From: Nocardioides daedukensis
GTDB lineage: Bacteria > Actinomycetota > Actinomycetes > Propionibacteriales > Nocardioidaceae
Length of the DNA: 64,000 nucleotides
Reading direction: 5' to 3'
NCBI RefSeq assembly: GCF_013408415.1
Contig: NZ_JACCAA010000001.1
Coordinates: forward strand, 310,001-374,000
The translations under genes were made by a program, and so were the position numbers. The notes under the pieces are model-generated. The model searched no databases, had not been told where the DNA came from, and worked only from the letters and a program-made list of their open reading frames with translations. Shown here piece after piece: positions 51,146 to 60,671 of the stretch; positions within the stretch are counted from its first letter, which is position 1, and each line of letters begins with the position of its first letter.

Positions 51146-52570
51146 ATGGCTGACCCACGTGGCAGGCGTCGTCGCCCGGGCGGTCGCCCCGCGCCGGCTC
51201 GCGCCAAGGTCGACGCACCCCGCGCCGCCGCCTACGACGTACTCAAGGCGGTGCGCGTCGACGACGCCTATGCCAACCTCGTCCTTCCGCACGTCCTGCG
51301 GACCGCCGGGCTGACCGGGCGTGACGCCGCGTTCGTTACCGAGCTGGCCAGCGGCACGATCCGCCGCCAGGGCACCTACGACGCCATCCTGCGTGCCTGT
51401 GTCGATCGCCCGCTGGCCAAGGTCGAGGCCAAGGTGCTCGACGCCCTGAGGCTCGGCACGCACCAGCTGCTCGCGATGCGCGTCCCACCACATGCCGCGA
51501 TCTCCAGCACGGTCGACCTGGTCCGCGCCAAGGCAGGGCAGGGACCTGCGGGCTTCACCAATGCCGTGCTCCGCAAGGTCGCCGAGCACGACCACGACCA
51601 GTGGGTACGCCGGATCGCCCCCACCGACCCGGTCGGGTTCGCCGCCATCGCCCATGCCCATCCGGTGTGGGTCGTGGAGGAACTGCGTCGCTCGCTCCGT
51701 TCCGTCGGCGCCGCAGATGAGCTCGAGACGTTGCTGGCGGCGGACAACGCGGCCCCCAAGGTCACCCTGGTGTCCCGACCGGGCACGTCCACGGTGGAGG
51801 AGCTGCAGGCCGCTGGCGCCGAACCAACCGGTCGCTCGCCGCATGCTCTGGTTCTCGACTCGGGTGACCCCGGTGCCATCGCCGCGGTGGCCGAGGGACG
51901 TGCCGGTGTCCAGGACGAGGGCTCACAGCTCGTGGCCCTGGCGCTGGCCCATGTCGGCCTCGAGGGCCGCGACGAGCGCTGGCTGGACACCTGCGCCGGT
52001 CCGGGCGGGAAGTCAGCCCTGCTCGGGGCCCTGGCCGGGCAACGTGGCGCCCACCTGCTCGCCTCCGAGCGCCAGGAACACCGCGCCGGCCTGGTGCGGC
52101 GCGCGACCCGAACCAGCACGGCCGGACTTCTCGGCGTCGTGGTTGCCGACGGCACCCGCCCGGCCTGGGCGCCGGGATCCTTCGACCGGGTCATCGTCGA
52201 CGCCCCGTGCTCCGGGCTCGGGGCACTGCGCCGCCGGCCGGAGTCGCGCTGGCGGCGTTCCCCCAAGGACATCGCCGAGCTGGTCCCACTCCAGACGGAG
52301 CTGCTGGTCAACGCCCTCGACTCCGTTCGTCCCGGGGGAGTGGTCGCCTACGTGACCTGCTCACCGGTCCTGGCCGAGACCTCCGGAGTTGTCGAGTCAG
52401 TGCTCGCTCGACGTGACGACACCCGTCTCATCGACGCCGAGCAGGCACTGCTCTCGGTGCCCGGGGTCGCCCTCGAGAAGGTGACCGGGCCATTGCCCGG
52501 CACTGTCCAGCTGTGGCCGCACCGCCACGGCACCGACGCGATGTTCCTGGCGCTGCTCACGCGCAGCTGA
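51146..52570 (+). CDS. rsmB: 16S rRNA (cytosine967-C5)-methyltransferase RsmB
   Basis: The 474-residue enzyme methylates 16S rRNA using SAM. An N-terminal NusB-like RNA-binding domain spans about 20-150 after a basic tail. The methyltransferase domain has the SAM loop DTCAGPGGKSALLGALAG, DAPCSGLGALRRRPE, and the catalytic Cys in VTCSPVLAET. The ATG directly follows the tandem repeat; no conventional Shine-Dalgarno is visible, although the repeat's GTGAAG/GTGAGG could contribute. Confidence 0.94.
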   Translation: MADPRGRRRRPGGRPAPARAKVDAPRAAAYDVLKAVRVDDAYANLVLPHVLRTAGLTGRDAAFVTELASGTIRRQGTYDAILRACVDRPLAKVEAKVLDALRLGTHQLLAMRVPPHAAISSTVDLVRAKAGQGPAGFTNAVLRKVAEHDHDQWVRRIAPTDPVGFAAIAHAHPVWVVEELRRSLRSVGAADELETLLAADNAAPKVTLVSRPGTSTVEELQAAGAEPTGRSPHALVLDSGDPGAIAAVAEGRAGVQDEGSQLVALALAHVGLEGRDERWLDTCAGPGGKSALLGALAGQRGAHLLASERQEHRAGLVRRATRTSTAGLLGVVVADGTRPAWAPGSFDRVIVDAPCSGLGALRRRPESRWRRSPKDIAELVPLQTELLVNALDSVRPGGVVAYVTCSPVLAETSGVVESVLARRDDTRLIDAEQALLSVPGVALEKVTGPLPGTVQLWPHRHGTDAMFLALLTRS

Positions 52571-52587
52571 GCGGTACCTTGACTCGC

Positions 52588-53565
52588 ATGGCCACCTCGA
52601 AATCACCGTCCGTCGAGTTGGAGGTCGATGACCGCGTGGTGCGGGTCAGCAACCCCGACCGGCAGTACTTCCCGCCGAGCAGCACCTCGGACACCGGTGC
52701 CACCAAGCTCGACCTGGTCGACTACTACCGTGCCGTCGGGCCCGGGATCGTCAACGCGCTGTTCGAACGGCCCTGCATGCTGCACCGCTTCCCGAAGGGG
52801 CTGGCAGGGGACAAGGTGCACCAGAAGCGGCTGCCGAAGGGTGCACCGGACTGGGTCGAGACGGTGCAGCTGCACTTCCCGCGCTGGAACCGCACCGCTG
52901 ACGAGCTCTGCGTCACCGAGCTCGCCAGCGTGATCTGGGCGGTCCAGATGTCCACGGTGGAGTTCCACCCGTGGAACAGTCGCCGACCCGACACCGAGCA
53001 ACCGGACGAGTGGCGCATCGACCTCGATCCGGGCCCGGAGTCGGACTGGGCACAGGTACGCCGGGTGGCCGCCGTTGCCCACGAGGTCCTCGACGAGCTC
53101 GGCGCGACCGGGTTCCCCAAGACGAGCGGCGGATCCGGGCTGCACATCTATGTGCGGATCAAGCCCGACCACGGGTTCACCGACGTACGCCGGGCCGCGC
53201 TCGCGTTCGCCCGCGAGGTCGAACGCCGAGCGCCTGACGATGTCACCACGCAGTGGTGGCGCAAGGACCGCGACCCCGGGCACCTCTTCGTGGACTACAA
53301 CCAGAACGCCCGGGACCACACGATCGCCTCGGCCTACTCAGTGCGCGGGGTGCCGGAGGCCCGGGTCTCCGCGCCGGTGCACTGGCAGGAGATCGACGAC
53401 ATCGAGCCGAACGACTTCACCCTCTACTCGATGCCCCGACGGTTCGAGGAGGTGGGCGACCTCCATGCCGGGATCGATGACGCGGTCTTCGACATCGCTC
53501 CACTTCTCGACTGGGCCGAGCGGGAAGAGGCAGAGGGCGAAGAACCACCGGCAGAGCCCGAGTGA
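52588..53565 (+). CDS. Stand-alone LigD-type DNA polymerase domain protein
   Basis: The 325-residue archaeo-eukaryotic-primase-fold protein resembles the polymerase domain of LigD, which fills gaps during non-homologous end joining. Motifs are DEWRIDLDPGPESDW with the catalytic DxD, FPKTSGGSGLHIYVRI, and the late Asp in FVDYNQNARDHTIASAYSVR. No ligase or nuclease domain is attached and ku is not nearby. ATG at 52588 lies 7 bp after TACCTT (52575-52580), a leaderless arrangement. The C-terminal 15 residues are Glu/Pro-rich. Confidence 0.9.
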   Translation: MATSKSPSVELEVDDRVVRVSNPDRQYFPPSSTSDTGATKLDLVDYYRAVGPGIVNALFERPCMLHRFPKGLAGDKVHQKRLPKGAPDWVETVQLHFPRWNRTADELCVTELASVIWAVQMSTVEFHPWNSRRPDTEQPDEWRIDLDPGPESDWAQVRRVAAVAHEVLDELGATGFPKTSGGSGLHIYVRIKPDHGFTDVRRAALAFAREVERRAPDDVTTQWWRKDRDPGHLFVDYNQNARDHTIASAYSVRGVPEARVSAPVHWQEIDDIEPNDFTLYSMPRRFEEVGDLHAGIDDAVFDIAPLLDWAEREEAEGEEPPAEPE

Positions 53566-53620
53566 GGACGGCCGGAAAGGACTCGCAGATAAGACGGGCG
53601 GAGTCTGGCAGGGTGGGGGC

Positions 53621-53956
53621 ATGGGAACACTTGCCGAATCTGTCAATGTCGTTGAGCTGGCCACCGAGCTGATCGCCGACCTCCCCAATCACGGAGCCGG
53701 TCGAGCCGCGAAGTCGGTCCTGCACGGGGACCTGCTGCGCGCCGTGGTGATGGTGCTGGCGGCCGGTCGGGAGATGTCCGACCACGAGGCTCCGGGACCC
53801 TCGATGATCCAGGTCCTCGCGGGCGAGGTGGAGTTCATCGCGGGCGAGGAGACCTCCGTGCTCTCTGCTGGCGACATGCTGCCGATCCCGGCTGTGGTGC
53901 ACTCCGTGCGTGCTCGGAGTGACGCGGCCTTCATGCTCACCATCTGCCTGACCTAG
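53621..53956 (+). CDS. Small cupin-domain protein
   Basis: The 111-residue protein shows a single cupin barrel: [44 protein letters not shown] and [17 protein letters not shown], with the probable metal ligands in the DHEAPG and VHSV segments. Substrate and reaction are unknown; such small cupins are often metal-binding sensors or isomerases. ATG at 53621 is 6 bp after CAGGGT, so it may be leaderless. Confidence 0.8.
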   Translation: MGTLAESVNVVELATELIADLPNHGAGRAAKSVLHGDLLRAVVMVLAAGREMSDHEAPGPSMIQVLAGEVEFIAGEETSVLSAGDMLPIPAVVHSVRARSDAAFMLTICLT

Positions 53957-53966
53957 GCTTCGCACC

Positions 53967-54641
53967 GTGGGAATCCAGATCACGCCGTCAGTGCTGAACG
54001 CAGACCTCGCCGACCTCACCAACGAGGTGAACCGGATCAAGGGCGCCGACTGGGTCCACATCGATGTGATGGACAACCACTTCGTGCCGAACCTGACCCT
54101 GGGCCTGCCCGTGGTGGAGTCGCTGGCCAAGTCGACACCGCTGCCGATGGACGCGCACCTGATGATCCAGGACCCGGATCGCTGGGCGCCGGCCTATGCC
54201 GAGGCAGGTTGCGGATCGGTCACCTTCCACGTCGAGGCGGCGGCCGCTCCGGTCCGGCTCGCCCGCGAGATCCGTGCCCAGGGGGCCCGGGCCAGCATGG
54301 CCCTCAAGCCGGCGACCCCGATCGAGCCCTACGAGGACCTCCTCGCCGAGCTCGACATGATCCTGATCATGACCGTCGAGCCGGGCTTCGGCGGCCAGAA
54401 GTTCCTCGACCTGTGCCTGCCCAAGATCCGCAGGGCCCGTGCCCTGATGGAGCGTCACGGCCTGGAGACCTGGTTGCAGGTCGACGGGGGCGTCTCGCTC
54501 GAGACGATCGAGCGCTGCGCAGAGGCCGGCGCCGACGTGTTCGTCGCCGGCTCGGCCGTCTACTCGGCCGAGGACCCGGACGCCATGGTCGCCGAGCTGC
54601 GTGCCCGGGCCGAGGGCGTTGCCCACCCCACGGCAGGTTGA
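53967..54641 (+). CDS. rpe: Ribulose-phosphate 3-epimerase
   Basis: The 224-residue TIM-barrel enzyme interconverts ribulose-5-P and xylulose-5-[31 protein letters not shown] with metal ligands, [25 protein letters not shown] and LQVDGGVS are all present. The first motif usually reads SILSADF, a small variation. GTG at 53967 lies 7 bp after TAGGCT (53954-53959), which overlaps the upstream stop. It supplies ribulose-5-phosphate, a precursor of the riboflavin genes that follow. Confidence 0.95.
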   Translation: MGIQITPSVLNADLADLTNEVNRIKGADWVHIDVMDNHFVPNLTLGLPVVESLAKSTPLPMDAHLMIQDPDRWAPAYAEAGCGSVTFHVEAAAAPVRLAREIRAQGARASMALKPATPIEPYEDLLAELDMILIMTVEPGFGGQKFLDLCLPKIRRARALMERHGLETWLQVDGGVSLETIERCAEAGADVFVAGSAVYSAEDPDAMVAELRARAEGVAHPTAG

Positions 54642-54714
54642 GCTCACCCCCCCCCGCGCACGCACGCGTCCCGTCCAGTGGGTGACCTCGGATCCGGTCC
54701 CCGAACGGCTGTGG

Positions 54715-54720
54715 CAGGAT
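54715..54720 (+). promoter_or_regulatory. Candidate -10 box of the riboflavin operon
   Basis: CAGGAT lies 24 bp before the FMN aptamer. A small hairpin (CGAGTT/AACTCG, 54730-54744) separates them. Upstream, 54642-54714 holds a run of nine C residues and nothing else recognisable. Confidence 0.35.
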
Positions 54721-54743
54721 TGACGATGACGAGTTTTCAACTC

Positions 54744-54887
54744 GCGTGCTCTGGGGTCGGTGAAAATCCGAGCCGGCGGTGACTGTGCAAACTGTGCAGA
54801 AGTCCGCGACCCGTTCACAGCCAGTGAGCGGTTGACCAGGTGAAAATCCTGGACCGACGGTCATAGTCCGGATGGGAAGGTGCACGC
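54744..54887 (+). promoter_or_regulatory. FMN riboswitch (RFN element)
   Basis: All conserved RFN blocks are visible: GGGGTCGGTGAAAATCC at 54753-54769, AGCCGGCGGTGA, AGTCCGCGACCCG at 54801-54813, GGTGAAAATCCTGGACCGACGG, and AGTCCGGATGGGAAGG. The closing stem GCGTGC (54744-54749) pairs perfectly with GCACGC (54882-54887). Downstream, a GC-rich hairpin (54902-54925 region) and a second one (GTCCG/CGGAC) lie just before the AGGAGG of ribD, so control is probably at translation initiation or termination by FMN. Confidence 0.95.
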
Positions 54888-54979
54888 AGTGGTTGTCCTA
54901 CGGTGCGGCCGGATTCCGGTCCGCACGGTGCCAGCCACCATCACGCCCCGGAGTCCGTGAACGGACAGGAGGGGCCCCG

Positions 54980-56077
54980 ATGGCACAGGCAGCAACTGCC
55001 ACGCCTGCCGAGGATCGCGCGATGCTGCGGGCCCTCGAGATCGCAGCCACCGGCGGCGTACCCCTCGGTCCCAACCCACGTGTCGGCTGCGTCCTTCTGG
55101 CCGACGACGGCACCGAGGTCGCCGAAGGATTCCACCGCGGCGCCGGTACGCCGCACGCCGAGGCTGCCGCGCTGGCCCAGGCCGGCGACGCGGCCCGGGG
55201 GGCCACCGCAGTGGTCACCCTGGAGCCGTGCAACCACACCGGACGAACCGGACCCTGCGCCGAGGCGCTGATCCGGGCCGGCGTACGCCGCGTCGTCTTC
55301 GCGCAGACCGATCCCAACCCGGTGGCACGCGGGGGAGCCGGGACGTTGCTCGCCGCCGGCATCGAGGTCGTCGACGGACTCCGTGAGGCCGAGTCCCGCG
55401 CGCTGAATCGGGCGTGGACCTTTGCGCTCGAGTACGGTCGGCCCTACGTGACCTGGAAGTTCGCCACCTCGCTGGACGGACGCAGCGCAGCCGCGGACGG
55501 CACGAGTCGCTGGGTCTCCTCGATCCCTTCGCGCCAGGACACCCACCGGCTCCGCGGCGAGTGCGACGTGATGCTGGTGGGCACCAACACCGTCGAGGTG
55601 GATGACCCCGAGCTCACCGTCCGCGACGCGGTCGACGAACCGGCAGCGCACCAACCGCTTCGGGTGGTGATGGGCGCTCGCGACCTGGACCCGGGTCGGC
55701 GGATCTTCAACGACCGCGCCGAGACCCTGCACCTGCGCACCCGCGACCCCCACCAGGCACTGGCCGAGCTGCACGGGCTCGGCCGCCGCCATGTCTTCCT
55801 CGAGGGCGGGCCGACGCTCGCCGCCGCGTTCCTGCAGGCAGGCCTGGTCGACGAGGTCGTCACCTATGTCGCGCCCCTCCTGCTCGGCGCCGGCCGCAGC
55901 GCGGTGGGAGACCTCGGAATCGACACGATCACCGACGCGTTGCACCTCGCAGTCAGCGACGTCACCGTCCTCGGCACGGGTGCCGAGACCAATGTCCGCC
56001 TCACGATGACCCCTGCCACACCGGTCGTCGACCAGCCATGGGCGCGCGAGCAGCCCCGCCCAGACAAGGAGCAGTGA
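54980..56077 (+). CDS. ribD: Bifunctional diaminohydroxyphosphoribosylaminopyrimidine deaminase/reductase
   Basis: The 365-residue fusion enzyme performs the second and third steps of riboflavin synthesis. The N-terminal zinc deaminase has PHAEAAAL and EPCNHTGRTGPC; the C-terminal NADPH reductase begins near residue 155 (RPYVTWKFATSLDGR) and includes FLEGGPTLAAAFL. ATG at 54980 was chosen because AGGAGGGG lies 7 bp upstream; the longer frame upstream crosses the riboswitch. Expression should fall when FMN binds the aptamer. Confidence 0.95.
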   Translation: MAQAATATPAEDRAMLRALEIAATGGVPLGPNPRVGCVLLADDGTEVAEGFHRGAGTPHAEAAALAQAGDAARGATAVVTLEPCNHTGRTGPCAEALIRAGVRRVVFAQTDPNPVARGGAGTLLAAGIEVVDGLREAESRALNRAWTFALEYGRPYVTWKFATSLDGRSAAADGTSRWVSSIPSRQDTHRLRGECDVMLVGTNTVEVDDPELTVRDAVDEPAAHQPLRVVMGARDLDPGRRIFNDRAETLHLRTRDPHQALAELHGLGRRHVFLEGGPTLAAAFLQAGLVDEVVTYVAPLLLGAGRSAVGDLGIDTITDALHLAVSDVTVLGTGAETNVRLTMTPATPVVDQPWAREQPRPDKEQ

Positions 56078-56724
56078 TGTTCACCGGAATCGTCGAGGAG
56101 CTCGGCACCGTCGAACGGATCGTGGAGCAGGGTGATGCCATCCGGCTCACCATCCGCGCAGACGTGGTGCTCGAGGGCACCGGCCTGGGTGACTCCATCG
56201 CCGTGAACGGCTGCTGCCTGACCGTCGCCGACCAGGCCGACGGGATCTGGACGGCGGACGTCATGCAGGAGACCTTGGACAAGACCTCGCTGCACGGCGT
56301 GGCGCCGGGGGACAAGGTGAACCTCGAGCGCGCCGTCACCGTCGAGAAGCGGCTGGGCGGGCACATCGTCCAAGGTCATGTGGACGGCGTGGGCACGGTC
56401 CTGGCGCGCACCGCCAGCGAGCACTGGGAGCTCGTCGAGATCGCGCTGCCCGAGGGTCTGGGCCGCTACCTGGTCGACAAGGGCTCGATCACCGTGGACG
56501 GCATCTCGTTGACCGTCGTCGAGGCCAAGGACCGTTCTTTCACCATCAGCCTGATCCCCGAGACCCTGGCCCGCACCACCCTCGGCTTCCGTGCCGTCGG
56601 TGACCGGGTCAACCTCGAGGCCGATGTGATCGCCAAGCACGTGGAGAAGTTGCTGGTCAGTGGCTATGCCACCGCCGCCGGCACCCAGCAGGAAGTCATC
56701 AGCCATGAAGGAGACAGGGCATGA
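56077..56724 (+). CDS. ribE: Riboflavin synthase alpha chain
   Basis: The 215-residue enzyme dismutates two lumazines to riboflavin. The two lumazine-binding repeats start [13 protein letters not shown] and HVDGVGTVL, with NGCCLTV and DGISLTVV as the paired substrate motifs. ATG overlaps the ribD stop (TGATG). The stop overlaps ribBA by 4 bp. Confidence 0.95.
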   Translation: MFTGIVEELGTVERIVEQGDAIRLTIRADVVLEGTGLGDSIAVNGCCLTVADQADGIWTADVMQETLDKTSLHGVAPGDKVNLERAVTVEKRLGGHIVQGHVDGVGTVLARTASEHWELVEIALPEGLGRYLVDKGSITVDGISLTVVEAKDRSFTISLIPETLARTTLGFRAVGDRVNLEADVIAKHVEKLLVSGYATAAGTQQEVISHEGDRA

Positions 56725-57995
56725 GTGAGAGGGTCCGCCTGGACACCGTCGAGGATGCGATCGCCGATATCGCAGCAGGCAAGGCCGTGGTCGTCGTCGA
56801 TGACGAGGACCGGGAGAACGAGGGCGACATCATCTTCGCCGCCAGCAAGGCGACCCCGGAGCTGATGGCGTTCACGATCCGGCACTCGAGTGGCGTCATC
56901 TGCGTGCCGATGCCGGCCGACATGCTCGACCGTCTCGAGATCCCGCTGATGACCCCGCACAACAAGGACAAGCTCCGTACGGCGTACACCATCTCGGTCG
57001 ACGCCCGCGACGGTGTCTCCACCGGGATCTCGGCAGCCGACCGGGCACACACGGCGCGCGTCCTGGCCGACTCGGCCACCGAGCCGTGGGAGATCACCCG
57101 TCCCGGACACGTCTTTCCCCTCCGCTACCGCGAGGGCGGCGTCCTGGTGCGCCGCGGGCACACCGAGGCCGCAGTCGACCTGGCCAAGCTGGCCGGCCTG
57201 ACCCCGGCCGGCGTGCTGGTGGAGGTCGTCAACGATGACGGCACCATGAAGCGGGCGCCCGAGCTGCGGGCCTTCGCCGACGAGCACGGCCTGAAGATGA
57301 TCTCGATCGAGGACCTGGTCCGTCACCGTCGCCGGGTGGAGGTGCTGGTCGACCGCGTCGCCGAGACCAAGCTGCCGACCCGCTTCGGCGAGTTCACCGC
57401 CTACGGCTACCGGGTGTCCGTCGACCAGAGCGAGCACATCGCCCTGGTCCACGGCGACCTGAGCCAGGCGATCGCGGACGACGAGCCGGTGGTCGTCCGG
57501 GTCCACTCCGAGTGCCTGACCGGCGACGTCTTCGGCAGCCAGCGCTGCGACTGCGGACCCCAGCTGGACGAGGCGCTCGAGCGGATCGTCGAAGCCGGCC
57601 GCGGTGTCGTGGTCTACCTGCGGGGCCACGAGGGCCGGGGGATCGGCCTGGTCGCCAAGCTGCAGGCATATGCCCTCCAGGACGGCGGCCGCGACACGAT
57701 CGACGCGAACCTGGACCTCGGTCTCCCCGCCGACGCGCGCCACTACGGCACGGCCACGCAGATCCTGCGCAACCTCGGCGTCACGAACGTCCGGCTGCTG
57801 ACCAACAACCCCGACAAGGAGACCGGCCTGGAGGACTTCGGGATCCGCGTCGCCGAGCGGCTGGGTCTCACCCCGCACCCGAACGACCACAACCTCGCCT
57901 ACCTGATGACCAAGCGGGATCGGATGGGTCACCACCTGCCCGACCTCGGCAACACGGACCTGGGCGACGCAGACCTCGAAGGAGTCGACCGATGA
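56721..57995 (+). CDS. ribBA: DHBP synthase / GTP cyclohydrolase II fusion
   Basis: The 424-residue protein makes both riboflavin precursors. Residues 1-205 are 3,4-dihydroxy-2-butanone 4-phosphate synthase ([42 protein letters not shown]). Residues about 206-405 are GTP cyclohydrolase II with the zinc Cys set [15 protein letters not shown] and the [10 protein letters not shown] loop. Both halves keep their catalytic residues. Overlaps with ribE and ribH place it mid-operon. Confidence 0.96.
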   Translation: MSERVRLDTVEDAIADIAAGKAVVVVDDEDRENEGDIIFAASKATPELMAFTIRHSSGVICVPMPADMLDRLEIPLMTPHNKDKLRTAYTISVDARDGVSTGISAADRAHTARVLADSATEPWEITRPGHVFPLRYREGGVLVRRGHTEAAVDLAKLAGLTPAGVLVEVVNDDGTMKRAPELRAFADEHGLKMISIEDLVRHRRRVEVLVDRVAETKLPTRFGEFTAYGYRVSVDQSEHIALVHGDLSQAIADDEPVVVRVHSECLTGDVFGSQRCDCGPQLDEALERIVEAGRGVVVYLRGHEGRGIGLVAKLQAYALQDGGRDTIDANLDLGLPADARHYGTATQILRNLGVTNVRLLTNNPDKETGLEDFGIRVAERLGLTPHPNDHNLAYLMTKRDRMGHHLPDLGNTDLGDADLEGVDR

Positions 57996-58465
57996 GCGGA
58001 GCCGGAGCACCCGTCCAGGAGCCGGTCGACTGCAGCGACCTCCGGGTCGCCGTGGTGGCGTCCAGCTGGCACGTGCAGGTGATGGACGGCCTGCTGGCCG
58101 GTGCCGCACGCGCGCTCGAGGCCCACGGCGTCACCTCGCCCACCATCGTCCGAGCGCCGGGCGCCTTCGAGCTGCCCGTCGTCGCTGCCGAGCTGGCCAA
58201 GGGCCACGACGCCGTGATCGCCCTCGGCGTCGTGATCCGGGGCGGCACGCCGCACTTCGACTACGTGTGCAACGCGGCAACCGACGGGTTGACCCGAGTC
58301 GCGCTCGACACCGGCGTCCCGGTGGGCTTCGGCCTGCTGACCACCGACAACGACGAGCAGGCCCTCGACCGGGCCGGCATCGAGGGCTCGAGCGAGGACA
58401 AGGGCTGGGAAGCCACCTCGGCCGCGTTGCAGACCGCCCGGTTGCTCCGTGGGCTCCGTGGCTGA
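57992..58465 (+). CDS. ribH: 6,7-Dimethyl-8-ribityllumazine synthase
   Basis: The 157-residue icosahedral-type enzyme condenses the two riboflavin precursors. [57 protein letters not shown] with the catalytic His, and [20 protein letters not shown] match the family. ATG overlaps the ribBA stop by 4 bp. It ends the riboflavin operon. Confidence 0.95.
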   Translation: MSGAGAPVQEPVDCSDLRVAVVASSWHVQVMDGLLAGAARALEAHGVTSPTIVRAPGAFELPVVAAELAKGHDAVIALGVVIRGGTPHFDYVCNAATDGLTRVALDTGVPVGFGLLTTDNDEQALDRAGIEGSSEDKGWEATSAALQTARLLRGLRG

Positions 58466-58496
58466 GACCGGCGCACGGCTCGAGCGGCGTACGCCG

Positions 58497-58502
58497 TAGG
58501 CT
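58497..58502 (+). promoter_or_regulatory. -10 box TAGGCT for leaderless hisE mRNA
   Basis: TAGGCT ends 8 bp before the GTG at 58511. It settles the hisE start in favour of GTG 58511 over the in-frame TTG at 58502, which overlaps the box itself. Confidence 0.55.
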
Positions 58503-58510
58503 TGCTCGTC

Positions 58511-58774
58511 GTGAAGACGTTCGAGGAGCTCTGGGCCGAGCTCAACCAGAAGGCCCAGACGAGACCTGAGGGATCCGGCACGGTCAAGGAGCTCGACGCC
58601 GGGGTCCATGCGATCGGCAAGAAGCTGGTCGAGGAGGCCGCGGAGTCCTGGATGGCCGCCGAGCACGAGGGCAAGGACGCCGCAGCCGAGGAGATCAGCC
58701 AGCTGCTCTACCACGCCCAGGTGTTGATGATCGCCACCGGACTGTCACTCGAAGACGTCTACGCCCACCTCTGA
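58511..58774 (+). CDS. hisE: Phosphoribosyl-ATP pyrophosphatase
   Basis: The 87-residue MazG-like helical enzyme catalyses the second step of histidine synthesis. [30 protein letters not shown] with the metal-binding Glu pair, and [18 protein letters not shown] are typical. It is a stand-alone HisE, not a HisIE fusion, as usual in actinobacteria. hisG follows 8 bp later. Confidence 0.94.
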   Translation: MKTFEELWAELNQKAQTRPEGSGTVKELDAGVHAIGKKLVEEAAESWMAAEHEGKDAAAEEISQLLYHAQVLMIATGLSLEDVYAHL

Positions 58775-58782
58775 GGAACCCC

Positions 58783-59655
58783 ATGTCTGTCACCGCCACC
58801 GGCGAGAAGCTCCTGCGGATCGCCGTGCCCAACAAGGGTGCCCTGTCCGTGGCCGCCTCCGAGATCCTCCGCGAGGCCGGCTACCGGCAGCGCTCGGACT
58901 CCAAGGAGCTGGCCCTGATCGACGTCGAGAACGGCGTCGAGTTCTTCTACCTCCGCCCCCGCGACATCGCGCTCTACGTGGGTGAGGGCACGCTCGACAT
59001 CGGGATCACCGGTCGCGACCTGCTGCTCGACTCCGGCGCCACCGCCCGCGAGGTCACCCAACTCGGCTTCGGTCAGTCGAACTTCTACTTCGCAGGTCGT
59101 GGGGGCGAGTTCACCGACCTGGCCCAGCTCGAGGGCAAGCGGATCGCGACCTCCTACGTGGGTGTGGTCCAGCGGTTCCTGGACGAACGCGGGATCAACG
59201 CGACCGTCACCCGTCTCGACGGCGCGGTGGAGACCTCGATCAAGCTCGGCGTCGCCGACGTGATCGCCGACGTCGTCGAGACCGGCAGCACGCTTCGCGC
59301 CGCCGGGCTGGAGACGTTCGGCGAGGTCGTGCTCAAGTCCGAGGGGGTCCTGATCGCCCGCGACATCGACGAGGTCCCTGCCGGCTTCGACATCTTCCTG
59401 CGCCGCCTCCAGGGCGTCCTGGTCGCCCGCTCCTACGTGATGATGGACTACGACATCCGCAGCGAGCACGTGGCCAAGGCCGTCGACCTGACCCCCGGCA
59501 TCGAGAGCCCGACGGTCTCGCCCCTTCATCGCGAAGGCTGGGTCGCCGTGCGCGCCATGGTCCCGCGCAAGGGCAGCCAGCGGCTGATGGACGAGCTCTT
59601 CGACATCGGAGCGCGCGGCATCCTGCTGACGGAGATCAATGCCTGCCGACTCTGA
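58783..59655 (+). CDS. hisG: ATP phosphoribosyltransferase, long form
   Basis: The 290-residue first enzyme of histidine synthesis has LRIAVPNKGALS at the N-terminus, EGTLDIGITGRDLL, the PRPP-loop segment DVIADVVETGSTLRAAGLE, and a C-terminal regulatory ACT-like domain beginning near residue 210. This long form is feedback-inhibited by histidine and needs no HisZ. The ATG has GAGGAA about 6 bp upstream. Its end overlaps the next gene by 17 bp. Confidence 0.95.
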   Translation: MSVTATGEKLLRIAVPNKGALSVAASEILREAGYRQRSDSKELALIDVENGVEFFYLRPRDIALYVGEGTLDIGITGRDLLLDSGATAREVTQLGFGQSNFYFAGRGGEFTDLAQLEGKRIATSYVGVVQRFLDERGINATVTRLDGAVETSIKLGVADVIADVVETGSTLRAAGLETFGEVVLKSEGVLIARDIDEVPAGFDIFLRRLQGVLVARSYVMMDYDIRSEHVAKAVDLTPGIESPTVSPLHREGWVAVRAMVPRKGSQRLMDELFDIGARGILLTEINACRL

Positions 59656-60076
59656 GCCCACACTCCCGCAGACCTGGCGCCCGCTCGGCACCAGGATGGC
59701 CGGGATCGCTGCCGGCGCCCTGCTCTTCTTCTTCTGCGGTGCCGTGTGGGTGCTGCTCTCACCGGAGATCCGCGACGGCTTCTCGCTCTACCAGCGGGCG
59801 ACCCTGCTCCTGATGGGTCTCGGCATCGCGGTGGCGATCCATGCCTTGGTCCGTGCTCGGGCCACGGCGACCGAGACCGGCCTGACGGTCGTGAACGGAT
59901 ACAAGCGCCGCGACTTCGAGTGGGCTCAGATCGTTGCCGTGCACATGCCGCCCGGCGCCCCGTGGGCCAAGCTCGACCTGGCCGACGGCGAGACCTGTTC
60001 GGTGATGGCGATCCAGGCCACCGACGGGGCACGCGCGAAGGCAGCGGTGCGCACGCTGCGGCGCCTCCTCAGCTGA
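59639..60076 (+). CDS. Small two-helix membrane protein with PH-like domain
   Basis: The 145-residue protein has two adjacent membrane helices (about residues 20-42 and 53-70) followed by a beta-rich cytoplasmic domain: ATETGLTVVNGYKRRDFEWAQIVAVHM and AKLDLADGETCSVMAIQ, which resembles the bacterial PH-like domain (bPH/DUF2581-type) found next to hisG in actinobacteria. Function unknown. It overlaps hisG by 17 bp and the convergent kinase gene by 8 bp. Confidence 0.75.
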   Translation: MPADSEPTLPQTWRPLGTRMAGIAAGALLFFFCGAVWVLLSPEIRDGFSLYQRATLLLMGLGIAVAIHALVRARATATETGLTVVNGYKRRDFEWAQIVAVHMPPGAPWAKLDLADGETCSVMAIQATDGARAKAAVRTLRRLLS

Positions 60077-60671
60077 TCGTCCGGGTTCCGTCGACCATCA
60101 GGTCGGCAGCCGCCGGGAGACCGCTCGCCACGAAGTGGCGAGCCTCGTCGACAACGAACCTGTCCCAGTGCCGACGTTGTTCCTCGACGTCCCACTCCAC
60201 GTCGTCGCGTTCGTGGAGCGCACGGTCGCGGGCCATGCCGCGCGAGAGCCGCAGGTCGTCGGGCGCGCTCACCCAGATCAGCGCCGTGCGATGTGGGGCG
60301 ATGGCACGCGCTCCGGAACCGACCCCCTCCAGCACGAGCAGGTCGACCGGCGATACGTCGTGCTGCTCGGCAAGCTCGTTGCGCTCCCAGTCGAAGCGTC
60401 GATAACTGCCGGGTCGGCCTGCCGCGAACGGCTCCGTGATCTGCTCCGCGACCCGGGGCCCGAGGGCCGCGTCCACGCCGCTCCAGCCCAGGTAGAGGTC
60501 GTCCATGCGGATCACCAGCGACGAGCCCGCGAATGCGTCAGTGACTCCGTCAGCCAGGGTCGTCTTTCCCGACCCCGCGGGACCGTCGATGCAGAGCAGC
60601 CGCCCACCCCCGGGCAGCGTCGGCCTGGACCGGAGCAGGTCGAGCACCTGTGGCACGACCGGGTCACCCAT
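60069..60671 (-). CDS. P-loop kinase, uridine kinase-like
   Basis: The 200-residue protein has a P-loop in LLCIDGPAGSGKTTLADGV (Walker A GPAGSGKTT), VIRMDDLYLGW as the probable phosphate-acceptor-binding Asp pair, and GRPGSYRRFDWERNE, which closely resembles uridine kinases. LLVLEGVGSGARAIAPH and HERDDVEWDVEEQRRHWDRFV follow. The phosphate acceptor cannot be told from sequence: uridine, another nucleoside or a cofactor precursor. Its ATG overlaps the stop of the upstream PLP-enzyme gene, so the two are cotranscribed. Confidence 0.8.
   Translation of the reverse strand: MGDPVVPQVLDLLRSRPTLPGGGRLLCIDGPAGSGKTTLADGVTDAFAGSSLVIRMDDLYLGWSGVDAALGPRVAEQITEPFAAGRPGSYRRFDWERNELAEQHDVSPVDLLVLEGVGSGARAIAPHRTALIWVSAPDDLRLSRGMARDRALHERDDVEWDVEEQRRHWDRFVVDEARHFVASGLPAAADLMVDGTRTIS

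Noticed and set aside
54648..54660. Run of nine C residues upstream of the riboflavin operon
   Set aside because: Phase variation by slippage was considered, but the tract is neither coding nor inside the promoter core, and GC-rich homopolymers of this length are not surprising here.
60398..60420. Partial copy of the 5268-5332 repeat (AACTGCCGGGTCGGC)
   Set aside because: It lies inside the minus-strand kinase gene and encodes the conserved RPGSYRRF motif, so the 15-base match is best explained by coding constraint and chance.
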